Shown piece by piece: positions 48,764-56,332 of a stretch of DNA of 64,000 nucleotides. The first letter of the stretch is position 1. The number at the start of each line of letters is the position of its first letter. The notes under the pieces are model-generated. The model was not told the origin of the DNA. It saw nothing but the letters and a program-made list of their open reading frames with translations, and did not search any database. Origin of the DNA: an uncultured Clostridia bacterium (GTDB lineage Bacteria; Bacillota; Clostridia; Oscillospirales; Ruminococcaceae); contig CANDEV010000006.1 in the NCBI GenBank assembly GCA_947383835.1, positions 124,001-188,000 on the forward strand, read 5' to 3'. The position numbers and the translations under genes are program-made.

Positions 48764-50152
48764 GTGAAGAACTTTAAATTATCCCGTTTTCTCGGAATGA
48801 TACTTTCGGTATGTATGGCGTTTTGCTTTGTGAGCGTGACGGTTTCCGCCGAGGATCGCGCGGCTGTAGACATAGCCTCTACCGAGGATCTTGAGGAAGA
48901 GGCGCCCGCCGAAGAAGCCGTTGCGGTCATGACGGACGAAGATCAGTCTTTCGGTGACGTTTTTGTTGGAGCGATAAAAGGTCTTGCAAGAGACAGCGGA
49001 TTCGCCCAGCTTTTTAAAGAGGGCGGCTGGAAGAATATTGTAATGCTTCTAATTTCCTTTGTTTTCCTTTATCTTGCGATCGCTAAAGGCTTTGAACCGC
49101 TTTTGCTGCTGCCGATCTCATTCGGTATGCTTCTCACTAACCTCCCTCTTTCGGGCTTGTATAACCCCGATCTGTTCATAATCAATGAAGAGGGGCACAT
49201 TGACGTGCTGAACGTACTTACAAACGGCGGTCTGCTTGACCTGCTGTATTTGGGAGTAAAGCTGCAGGTCTATCCGCCGCTGATTTTTCTCGGAATAGGT
49301 ACTATGACCGACTTCTCCCCTCTTATTGCAAATCCCAAAAGCTTCCTTTTGGGAGCTGCTGCACAGGCAGGTATTTTTATCACCTTTATCGGTGCGGCTG
49401 TTTTGGGAATGTCCGCAACAGAGGCGGGTTCTATAGCAATTATCGGCGGTGCAGACGGTCCTACAGCGATTTATGTTTCCAGTAAGCTTTTGAAGCCTAC
49501 TGACACCATTGATACGGGTACTATTGCGCTTGCTGCTTATACGTACATGGCGCTTGTACCTATCATTCAGCCGCCTATTATGAAGCTCCTTACCACGAAA
49601 AAGGAGCGCGGCGTTGTTATGGGACAGCTCCGCGATGTTTCCAAAACGGAAAAGATCATCTTCCCGATCGCTGTAACTATCGTTATTTCGCTGCTTGTTC
49701 CCTCTGCTGCTCCCCTTGTTGGTATGCTCATGCTTGGCAACTTGCTGAAAGAAAGCGGCGTGTGCAACAGACTTGTTGATACTGCACAAAATGCTCTTAT
49801 GAATATTGTAACAATTTTCTTAGGCGTTTCGGTAGGCGCGACCACACAGGCTGACAAAATTCTTAACCTTTCCTTTGCAAAGGTTATCATTCTCGGCGTT
49901 ATCGCGTTCTCTATCGGCACTGCCGCCGGCGTGCTTTTCGGCAAGCTTATGTATGTTATAACTAAGGGCAAGGTCAATCCCCTTATCGGCTCGGCAGGCG
50001 TTTCCGCTGTACCTATGGCAGCTCGTGTTTCCCAAAAGGTGGGCGCGCAGGAAAATCCCACGAACTTCCTGCTTATGCACGCTATGGGACCGAATGTTGC
50101 CGGTGTAATCGGTTCGGCTGTTGCGGCGGGCGTACTCCTTAGTATTATATAA
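48764..50152 (+). CDS. oadB: Sodium ion-translocating decarboxylase beta subunit
   Basis: 462 residues. The core (from about residue 75) has nine or more helices and the signature IGTMTDFSPLIANPK, the IIGGADGPTAIYV loop and VSAVPMAARVSQ with the Na+-binding Asp and Ser. It decarboxylates carboxybiotin and exports Na+. Unusually, it begins with a cleavable-looking signal peptide (ending VSA) and an acidic stretch (TEDLEEEAPAEEA) before the first canonical helix. GTG 48764 is chosen, 10 bases after AAGGAG; TTG starts upstream are possible. It is cotranscribed with oadG and ends at a strong terminator. Confidence 0.92.
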   Translation: MKNFKLSRFLGMILSVCMAFCFVSVTVSAEDRAAVDIASTEDLEEEAPAEEAVAVMTDEDQSFGDVFVGAIKGLARDSGFAQLFKEGGWKNIVMLLISFVFLYLAIAKGFEPLLLLPISFGMLLTNLPLSGLYNPDLFIINEEGHIDVLNVLTNGGLLDLLYLGVKLQVYPPLIFLGIGTMTDFSPLIANPKSFLLGAAAQAGIFITFIGAAVLGMSATEAGSIAIIGGADGPTAIYVSSKLLKPTDTIDTGTIALAAYTYMALVPIIQPPIMKLLTTKKERGVVMGQLRDVSKTEKIIFPIAVTIVISLLVPSAAPLVGMLMLGNLLKESGVCNRLVDTAQNALMNIVTIFLGVSVGATTQADKILNLSFAKVIILGVIAFSIGTAAGVLFGKLMYVITKGKVNPLIGSAGVSAVPMAARVSQKVGAQENPTNFLLMHAMGPNVAGVIGSAVAAGVLLSII

Positions 50153-50161
50153 GTAAATTAC

Positions 50162-50197
50162 AAAAAGGTCGTACTCAAATAAAGTACGACCTTTTTT
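50162..50197 (+). terminator. Terminator of oadG-oadB
   Basis: AAAAAGGTCGTACT (50162-50175), a 7-nt loop, AGTACGACCTTTTT (50183-50196) and further T. Confidence 0.92.
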
Positions 50198-50287
50198 GAA
50201 TAAAACAACAGAGTAGCTTTCCGACTGGTTTATGAACTATTAAAAAGTCAGCAGTTACAATATTTAAATAAAAAGGGTGCGGTTGGT

Positions 50288-50914
50288 TTGAATAAGAAAA
50301 GTTATACAATTAATTTTTACAAAGATAATTACAAGCATCATTTCGGTGGAAATGATTGGGTAACGCCTGTTTGCAGTAATTGCGGAAAGCCTTATCATCA
50401 GATACTTTCACTTGATCTTAACGACCCAAAATTAAATACAATTGCGGGTCAATGCAATAAATCTTTGCCGCTGATTTCTTGCCTTAATTGTTCATCGTGC
50501 TGGGGAGAACAATTTTTTAGAATAAACTTTCAAGAAAAGGTAATTGATTTTATCAGTAACGATGATGCACAGCATTGGATAATAGATGATGAATTAAAAA
50601 TAGATGTACCTTTTTCTGAATACCAAATAACTTTGAACGAAAAGAAAACAAAGGGAGAATTATCTGAAGATGATTTTTGGGAAGAAATGGGAAAAGATTA
50701 CTTTATTTCAATATTGGGAGATTATTATTTCAACTATGAAGAAGGTAATACATATTGTGATATTTGCGGCAAGGATATGAAATATATTGCAACTGTATGT
50801 ACTGATTACGGAAATATAATTAAGGACTTTAATTTTGATTTGGGTGAAACTGTATTATATTTTTTCTTTTGTAATGAATGTCATGCCATTAAGGTTATAG
50901 GACAGAGTACATAA
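50288..50914 (+). CDS. Zinc-ribbon-containing hypothetical protein
   Basis: 208 residues, no membrane helix. Four cysteine pairs are visible: CSNCGKPY near residue 29, CLNCSSC near 65, CDICGKD near 158 and CNEC near the end. They suggest two zinc ribbons holding an acidic domain between them. I do not recognise a family; DUF1963/YwqG-like proteins have a comparable start. It starts at TTG after a weak GGGTGCGG site, and its bases are clearly more AT-rich than those of its neighbours, which may mark recent acquisition. It stands alone after the oadB terminator. Confidence 0.7.
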   Translation: MNKKSYTINFYKDNYKHHFGGNDWVTPVCSNCGKPYHQILSLDLNDPKLNTIAGQCNKSLPLISCLNCSSCWGEQFFRINFQEKVIDFISNDDAQHWIIDDELKIDVPFSEYQITLNEKKTKGELSEDDFWEEMGKDYFISILGDYYFNYEEGNTYCDICGKDMKYIATVCTDYGNIIKDFNFDLGETVLYFFFCNECHAIKVIGQST

Positions 50915-50937
50915 CAATGCAGATTAGAATAAAATAA

Positions 50938-51678
50938 TCACCGTCTGAAACGTTTCCTATAATTGTTCGGAGTTACGCCGTATTCCCGCGAAAAGCACTG
51001 AATAAAGTGGCTTTGAGACGCAAACCCGAAATATTCTGCAATATCCGCGCAGGAATAGTCCGAAAAACGGAGCATATTTGCGGCGGCTTTAAGCTTCTCC
51101 CTGCGGATAAAATCGCTTATATTTACCCCTGTTTCCCTTTTGAAAATCGTGGAAAGATAGCTTCGGTTAATATTCAGCTTATCCGCAACCGATTGAGCGG
51201 TAATGTGCTTATTGCGGCTTCGGCAGATATATTCTATAGCTTTTACTACCTGCATTGAATAAACTTTCTTTTTCGGCAAGTCTGCCATTTTATGCGTAAA
51301 GTCAAGAAGCATTTCGTTATGCAGCTCAATTATTTGGCGGGCAGTTTGCAGGGTATCCATTTTACCGATGTAAATATCACTTAGGGTGTAGGCAAGCTCG
51401 CGTTCAAGACCGTTTTCAACACACTGTCTTGTAATAAGCGATACTGACACAATAAAATGGTAACGGATATTTCGGATAAAATCCTTTGAAAGTCTGCCGT
51501 ACTCGGGGTTTTCGTACTGACTTATATTATTCGGGTCGGCAAGTACCGCCTTTACTGCCTCGACATTCCCCTCAGCAACGTTGCTGTAAAAGTTGTACTC
51601 ATGTCTGTACTCCACATGAGTGCGTTCCTCCTCGTTCTGCAAAAAAAGACGGGTGTTAAGCTCCTTGTTGTAACTCAT
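50938..51678 (-). CDS. AraC family transcriptional regulator
   Basis: 246 residues. The C-terminal ~100 residues are a double helix-turn-helix: ITAQSVADKLNINRSYLSTIFKRETGVNISDFI and CADIAEYFGFASQSHFIQCFSREYGVTPNNYRK, the AraC signature. The helical N-terminal ~130 residues have no cupin motif, so the ligand is unclear. It is divergent from a PfkB sugar kinase gene. Direct repeats in the 117-bp gap overlap its own promoter. Activation of the kinase gene by a sugar ligand is the simplest reading. Confidence 0.93.
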   Translation of the reverse strand: MSYNKELNTRLFLQNEEERTHVEYRHEYNFYSNVAEGNVEAVKAVLADPNNISQYENPEYGRLSKDFIRNIRYHFIVSVSLITRQCVENGLERELAYTLSDIYIGKMDTLQTARQIIELHNEMLLDFTHKMADLPKKKVYSMQVVKAIEYICRSRNKHITAQSVADKLNINRSYLSTIFKRETGVNISDFIRREKLKAAANMLRFSDYSCADIAEYFGFASQSHFIQCFSREYGVTPNNYRKRFRR

Positions 51679-51697
51679 AGGCTTTCCCTCCCCTGCC

Positions 51698-51765
51698 TAT
51701 TATACAACATACATTATAAATTTGCAACATATTTTATATTATTTTATTCCGTTTTGGTATATAAT
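51698..51765. promoter_or_regulatory. AraC/PfkB divergent control region with 20-bp-spaced direct repeats
   Basis: CAACATACATTATA (51705-51718) and CAACATATTTTATA (51725-51738) are direct repeats with 20-bp periodicity, as AraC proteins favour. The araC promoter (minus TTGCAA 51727-51722, 18 bp, TATAAT 51703-51698) lies across them. The kinase promoter has a good TATAAT (51760-51765) but no -35 box, as expected if it needs an activator. Confidence 0.65.
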
Positions 51766-51795
51766 TTACCCATTAATTAACTGGAGGTTATTTTT

Positions 51796-52701
51796 ATGGA
51801 CAACTATTTGTACTGCTACGGAATGATAGCTGTGTCGTCAAGCTTTCTTTTGGAGGGCGGCTTTTTAAAGCCGGACGAGTACTCCGAGATAAAAGCCCAC
51901 TACCGCTTTGCAGGCGGAGAGACGGGTACATGTGCAACGGTGCTTGCTTCGCTGGGTGAAAATGTAAAAATTGACGGTACATATATCGGATACAACACTG
52001 CGCTGCTTATAAGAGATTTTTACAAAAACAAAACTGTTGACATAAATTCGCTTCATTTTGACTACAACTACGAGGGCATGGAGGATTACGTTATAATCGC
52101 CAATGACATACGCTCGCCTATGGGGACGTTCGGAAAATTTTACTCCGAGGCTTACAACAGCGGCGTAAGACTTTGGAACAAGCCCAAGGAGGAAGATATT
52201 GCAAACTGCAAGGCGGCGGCTATAGACGACTTTTTCTGGGACGACTCCGAGCTTGCGGCGAAATACTGCGTAAAGCATGGCAAGCCGTATGTTACAATCG
52301 ACTGCACATATGACAGCTATATTCACCGTCATTCCGCCGTTTCCGTCATTTCGGGCGAGGGCATAGAAAATAATTACAAGGGCAAGACCCGTGAGGAGCT
52401 TTTCCCGCTTTTTTGCGAAAACAGCGGCGGTCTGACCATAATAACCAACGGCGGCAAACCCTTTATGTATGGCAGAAAAGGAGAAAGTCCCAAAATATTT
52501 GAGCCTTACAAGACAAATGTTGTCAGCACTCTCGGTGCGGGAGACTCCTTTAAAGCGGGCTGCACATATGCTCTTTCAAAGGGTTTCGGCGACGACGAGC
52601 TCGTACGGTTTGCAAGCGCCTGTGCAGCGGTGGCAATATCGAGGTACCCTTTACAGCTTGATCCACCCACGCTTTCCGAAATAGAAAAGCTTATGAAATA
52701 A
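51796..52701 (+). CDS. PfkB family carbohydrate kinase
   Basis: 301 residues. The ribokinase fold is shown by HYRFAGGETGTCATVLASLG (substrate-binding Gly motif) and by the C-terminal signature STLGAGDSFKAGC with the catalytic Asp. The start MDNYLYCYGMIAVSSSFLL differs from fructokinases and ribokinases, so the sugar is unknown. ATP-dependent phosphorylation of a sugar or nucleoside in the cytoplasm is expected. TGGAGG precedes ATG 51796. It is single, controlled by the divergent AraC regulator, and ends at a terminator. No transporter or isomerase is adjacent. Confidence 0.92.
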   Translation: MDNYLYCYGMIAVSSSFLLEGGFLKPDEYSEIKAHYRFAGGETGTCATVLASLGENVKIDGTYIGYNTALLIRDFYKNKTVDINSLHFDYNYEGMEDYVIIANDIRSPMGTFGKFYSEAYNSGVRLWNKPKEEDIANCKAAAIDDFFWDDSELAAKYCVKHGKPYVTIDCTYDSYIHRHSAVSVISGEGIENNYKGKTREELFPLFCENSGGLTIITNGGKPFMYGRKGESPKIFEPYKTNVVSTLGAGDSFKAGCTYALSKGFGDDELVRFASACAAVAISRYPLQLDPPTLSEIEKLMK

Positions 52702-52706
52702 TACGA

Positions 52707-52742
52707 AAAACGGAGCGACCGACTATACGGCTGCTCCGTTTT
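52707..52742 (+). terminator. Terminator of the PfkB gene
   Basis: AAAACGGAGC (52707-52716) pairs with GCTCCGTTTT (52733-52742), with T following. It also faces the convergent gene ending at 52745. Confidence 0.85.
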
Positions 52743-52744
52743 AT

Positions 52745-53254
52745 TTAGTGAATATTTTCTGCTTCAAGCCGCAGCTTGTAGAAAAATGCAAGCCATTCCG
52801 GCTGCTCGGAGATCTCGTCCTTTAAAGAGCGAAGCGTTCTTTTTCCAACGCGCCTGTCCAGGACGGCGAACATTCTCACAATGGGGTCATCATCATACAG
52901 AGAATCAAAAATATCGCTGTTTCGATAACAGTACAACGCACTTGAAAACTCCGCATCGTCAAATTCACCGCGTTCATTGATTGGAGTATCGTCCGCTTCA
53001 TCCTGCCAATATTGCCAGTAGCAGTGCATATCGGCAGGTCTTTCGCCGTTATATAAATTATAAGCATATTTGGCTGCAGTTTCCATTGAAAAATCCTTTA
53101 CGGGCTTTTTATCGACATAAATTCTGAAAAGTCCGCCGCCGTCCATTCCGGGATATTTTGTGCAGGAATACCTTACTCTATTTTTAAGCGAGTCGGCAAG
53201 CATATCCTCTTCAAGATATTTTCGCATACCGCTCCATGATTTTTCCGCACCCAT
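52745..53254 (-). CDS. SF0329-like hypothetical protein
   Basis: 169 residues, soluble. The opening WSGMRKYLEEDMLADSLKNRVRYSCTKY resembles the SF0329-type family of short enterobacterial and clostridial proteins, which have no known role. The middle is rich in Trp, Tyr and Asp (HCYWQYWQDEADD) and the end contains RRVGKRTLRSLKDEI. GAGGCGC precedes ATG 53254, 10 bp after the SPFH gene stop, so it is the third gene of the NfeD-SPFH operon. This may mean a role in membrane stress, by context only. Confidence 0.75.
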   Translation of the reverse strand: MGAEKSWSGMRKYLEEDMLADSLKNRVRYSCTKYPGMDGGGLFRIYVDKKPVKDFSMETAAKYAYNLYNGERPADMHCYWQYWQDEADDTPINERGEFDDAEFSSALYCYRNSDIFDSLYDDDPIVRMFAVLDRRVGKRTLRSLKDEISEQPEWLAFFYKLRLEAENIH

Positions 53255-53264
53255 TCAAAGCGCC

Positions 53265-54254
53265 TCACTTTTTAGCGGGAGGGATTTGCTGGGCGTTATT
53301 GGCGGCGACCTCCTTTATTGAGGTAACAAGTCCTGCGAGACCCTGTATTTCCGAGGGAATGATGATTTTTGTAGCTCTGCCGTCAGCAGCCTTAGCAAAT
53401 GCTTCCAAGCTCTTGAGGGCGATAACGTTATCCTGCGGATTGGAATCGTTCAGCTTTACAAGACTGTCCGCAAGGGCGTTTTGGACGAGTGCGATAGACT
53501 CGGCTTCACCCTGTGCTTCGAGAATTTTCTGCTGCCTTACGGCGTCGGCACGGAGTATCATTGCCTGCTTTTCCGCCTCGGCACGGAGAATTTCCGCTTC
53601 CTTTTCGGCTTCGGCGCGGAGTATCTTGGACTCCTTTTCGCCCTCTGCAACAAGCACTTGTGACTTCTTTTCACCCTCCGCCTGGAGAATTTTCTCACGT
53701 CTTTCACGTTCGGCTTTCATTTGACGCTCCATGGAGTCCTGAATCTCTCTGGGAGGAATGATGTTTTTAAGCTCAACGCGGTTTACCTTGATGCCCCAAG
53801 GGTCGGTGGCTTCGTCAAGGATAGATGTTATCTTAGCGTTGATTATGTCACGGGAAGTAAGAGTTGAGTCCAGCTCCATTTCGCCTATGATGTTACGCAG
53901 TGTCGTTGCGGTAAGATTTTCTATGGCAGAGATAGGTCTCTCAACGCCGTAGGTGTACTGCTTTGAATCGGTAATGCGGTAGAAAACCACGGTATCTATC
54001 TGCATGGTAACGTTATCCTTGGTAATAACGGGCTGGGGCTTGAAGTCCACAACCTGCTCCTTGATAGAAACACGTTTTGCAACTTTTTCAAAAAACGGCA
54101 TAACGTAGTGAGGTCCCGCATGGAGAGAACGCGAATACGTTCCCAAACGCTCTATAACGTACTCGGAAGCCTGCGGAACGAATTTAATTCCCGAAATGAG
54201 AATTATAATGACAAGAATTGCTAACCCAATCAAAATGTAACCTAATGCACCCAT
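53265..54254 (-). CDS. SPFH/stomatin domain protein (QmcA-like)
   Basis: 329 residues. N-terminal membrane helix (residues 4-22), then the SPFH domain (FVPQASEYVIERLGTYSRSLHAGPHYVMPF...TLRNIIGEMELDSTLTSRDIIN...WGIKVNRVELKNI). Next comes a long coiled helix with six 11-residue repeats of the form AExEKxxxILR, and a C-terminal segment (PSEIQGLAGL). Such proteins oligomerise into membrane microdomain scaffolds. The adjacent NfeD partner is the standard pairing. The start follows an AGAAAGGA site. Confidence 0.93.
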   Translation of the reverse strand: MGALGYILIGLAILVIIILISGIKFVPQASEYVIERLGTYSRSLHAGPHYVMPFFEKVAKRVSIKEQVVDFKPQPVITKDNVTMQIDTVVFYRITDSKQYTYGVERPISAIENLTATTLRNIIGEMELDSTLTSRDIINAKITSILDEATDPWGIKVNRVELKNIIPPREIQDSMERQMKAERERREKILQAEGEKKSQVLVAEGEKESKILRAEAEKEAEILRAEAEKQAMILRADAVRQQKILEAQGEAESIALVQNALADSLVKLNDSNPQDNVIALKSLEAFAKAADGRATKIIIPSEIQGLAGLVTSIKEVAANNAQQIPPAKK

Positions 54255-54274
54255 AATAAAAGTCCTTTCTGAAA

Positions 54275-54739
54275 TTAATTTTCATTGTTTGAATTTTTTG
54301 TATCGGATAGACCCGATTCCACAATAAGTTTTGTAGAACGGATCTCCTTAACCTTAACTATTTCCCCCTCCGGGATATTTTTGCCGCTTTCCGAAGCTGC
54401 GGACCAGTCCACCCCGCCGAGCCTTACTCTGCCCTTTCCCGCGGCGTTGTCTATGCTTTCAATAACAACGGCGGTTTTACCGACCTCCAGCTCGGAATTG
54501 GTTGGAATAAACTTGTTGGGAAAAAGCTTTTTAAGCAGCGGTCTGGTGAAAAGCAGGAGCAGTCCCGCCAAAATCGCGAAAACAATAAGCTGAACTGTAA
54601 CGCTTGCTCCCAGCGAAGCCGCGATAAGCGCACCAAGCGCACCTGCCGCAAACCATATCGACACAAGGGCGAAGCTTGCAGCTTCGATAACAAGCGCGGC
54701 AACAAACACAACTATCCATAATATTATCATACCGGTCAT
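54275..54739 (-). CDS. NfeD family protein
   Basis: 154 residues. Three to four hydrophobic helices with small residues (ALVSIWFAAGALGALIAASLG) are followed by a C-terminal OB-fold (ELEVGKTAVVIESI...GRVRLGGVDWSA...EGEIVKVKEI). This short NfeD1b form has no protease domain and works with the SPFH protein encoded 20 bp downstream. GGAGGCTTAGT precedes ATG 54739. The trio NfeD-SPFH-SF0329-like appears to be one transcript. Confidence 0.93.
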   Translation of the reverse strand: MTGMIILWIVVFVAALVIEAASFALVSIWFAAGALGALIAASLGASVTVQLIVFAILAGLLLLFTRPLLKKLFPNKFIPTNSELEVGKTAVVIESIDNAAGKGRVRLGGVDWSAASESGKNIPEGEIVKVKEIRSTKLIVESGLSDTKNSNNEN

Positions 54740-55016
54740 ACTAAGCCTCCATTCATAAAATTACATATGTACCGAAATTTTTGCTTACAATAATATAATA
54801 ACACATTTCAGCGAAAAAACAATGCGTAAATATTATTTACCTATATTATAAAGCCTTTTATGCCGTTTGTCAAGTATTTTTATAAAATTTGCGGGAAATA
54901 TTTATTTTTTGCATTGGTAAATTTAATTTACTATTTTTATTGCCTATTAATTTCTTGCTTTCAATCAATCTTTACGCGGCGCACGCATATAATGTTAGTG
55001 CGGGAAACCGCAAGTG
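54740..55016. other. AT-rich intergenic stretch with no gene seen
   Basis: Upstream of nfeD and before repeat copy 3. It contains AT-rich tracts and a GCGG...CCGC pair (GTGCGGGAAACCGCAAGTGC near 55000). I see no convincing coding frame. A weak nfeD promoter could be here but is not clear. Confidence 0.4.
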
Positions 55017-55110
55017 CTGACCTAAAATTAAAAAATGTAAAAATTCAAATCAAAGTCCGCACATATTGTTTTTGGCACGGAATTTTTCTGCACTTTTAAT
55101 CGCAGGTCAG
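55017..55110 (+). repeat. Palindromic element, copy 3 (94 bp, divergent)
   Basis: Terminal arms CTGACCT (55017-55023) and AGGTCAG (55104-55110), then ATTAAAAA/TTTTTAAT-like arms. The core matches copies 1 and 2 (TGTAAAAATTCAAA ... GTTTTTGGCACGGAATTTTT). The ends differ from ATACT/AGTAT. Confidence 0.6.
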
Positions 55111-55143
55111 GATAATGATACAGAAAGGGGATAGTTTAAAACA

Positions 55144-55884
55144 ATGCCAAGCGTATTTTTAAGCCCGTCCACACAGGAATGGAATCCATATATAAACGGA
55201 GGAAACGAAGAAGAATACATGAACCTTATTGCCGACAAAATGGAGCCTTATCTCCGTTCGTCGGGAATTTCCTATGTCCGCAACGATCCGAGCCGCAACG
55301 TTATCGGCGCAATAGCCGATTCAAATGCCGGAAAATTTGACGTACACCTTGCTCTGCATTCAAATGCGGGCGGCGGCGATTTTGCGGGACTTTTAAGGGG
55401 TATCGACGTTTATTATTCGCCCTACTCAAATTTAAGCAGGCAGCTTGCCACTATTACGGCAAACAATTTTGAAAGCATTTACCCCGACCCAGAAAAGGTG
55501 AACACCATGCCCACCACCACGCTGGGAGAAGTAACACGCACAAGAGCCGTGGCTATACTTGCCGAGATAGGCTATCACGACAACTACGCCGACGCGGACT
55601 GGATAAAGGCTAATATTGAGCCTATCGCAAGAGTATTGGTTCAGTCCCTCTGCGATTACTTCGGCATACCGTTTGTAGAGGCTGTGCCTGTAAGAACGGG
55701 TACTGTCACAACAGACGGTTCAAACCTTAATTTAAGAAGTTATCCCTCAATGAGCGGAGCTATCATCGGTTCCCTGCCAAACGGAGCGTCAGTTACTGTA
55801 AACGGTCAGGTCGGCAACTGGTATGTTGTAAAGTATGACAATATGCAGGGATATGCTTCGGCGGACTTTATTATGCTGGAGTAA
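55144..55884 (+). CDS. N-acetylmuramoyl-L-alanine amidase with SH3 domain
   Basis: 246 residues. The amidase_3 domain (residues 1-~178) has VFLSPSTQEWNPYINGGNEEEYMN, the zinc-site HLALHSNAGGGDF and the catalytic AEIGYHDN. A bacterial SH3 domain follows (GSNLNLRSYPSMSGAIIGSLPNGASVTV...WYVVKY). It would cut the amide bond between muramic acid and the stem peptide. There is no signal peptide, as in several clostridial homologues released by lysis or acting in sporulation. AAAGGGG lies before the start. It is monocistronic and followed by two repeat elements. Confidence 0.9.
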   Translation: MPSVFLSPSTQEWNPYINGGNEEEYMNLIADKMEPYLRSSGISYVRNDPSRNVIGAIADSNAGKFDVHLALHSNAGGGDFAGLLRGIDVYYSPYSNLSRQLATITANNFESIYPDPEKVNTMPTTTLGEVTRTRAVAILAEIGYHDNYADADWIKANIEPIARVLVQSLCDYFGIPFVEAVPVRTGTVTTDGSNLNLRSYPSMSGAIIGSLPNGASVTVNGQVGNWYVVKYDNMQGYASADFIMLE

Positions 55885-55950
55885 TTTCCCAGCTGTTTAT
55901 ATAATAGGCGGGTGTTTGCTAACTTATTGCAATCCTATAAAATATCGCTT

Positions 55951-56018
55951 TTTGTAGGGGCGGGAGCTCCCTGCCCGCAGCTATGTAACAACAGGACGGG
56001 AAACCCGTCCCCTACAAA
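55951..56018 (+). repeat. Dispersed palindromic repeat, family A copy 3
   Basis: TTTGTAGGGG (55951-55960) and CCCCTACAAA (56009-56018) bound a 68-bp element with inner GGCGGG, CCTGCCCGC, GACGGG and CCCGTC arms. It is the same family as 36251-36327. Confidence 0.75.
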
Positions 56019-56069
56019 TTCGGTTATTATTTTTTGGGATTGATACAGACTGCCAGCCATGCAATTTTA

Positions 56070-56160
56070 AACGCCCCCTTTGAGGGGGCATAATAAAATA
56101 AATCTGTTTCCGCTGCTAAAGATTGGGGTATTCTCGACGCGGGGCTTTCCACGCGCAGGA
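56070..56160. repeat. GC-rich hairpins, possible family B remnant
   Basis: GCCCCC/GGGGGC (56072-56089) and, 40 bp on, GACGCGGGGCTTTCCACGCGCAGG resemble family B parts in the opposite order. The 448-bp gap between the amidase gene and ddl otherwise holds family A copy 3 and the ddl promoter. Confidence 0.4.
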
Positions 56161-56201
56161 TAAATTTTTTCCTGCTTTTGCATTATTTATAGAAAAAATT
56201 G

Positions 56202-56230
56202 TTGCAGTATCTTATTTTTTATGTTATAAT
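56202..56230 (+). promoter_or_regulatory. Promoter of the ddl operon
   Basis: TTGCAG (56202-56207), 17 bp, TATAAT (56225-56230) with extended TGT. The ~95-nt leader contains a TTTCGGAGC/GCTCCGAAA hairpin (56273-56305). Confidence 0.7.
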
Positions 56231-56332
56231 AATTTTATATAGCATTTTTTCAGATAAATTTTTTATACTGTATTTCGGAGCGCACAATACTGCCCTGCTC
56301 CGAAAGATCAATATCAGGTTAGGAGCTTTTTT

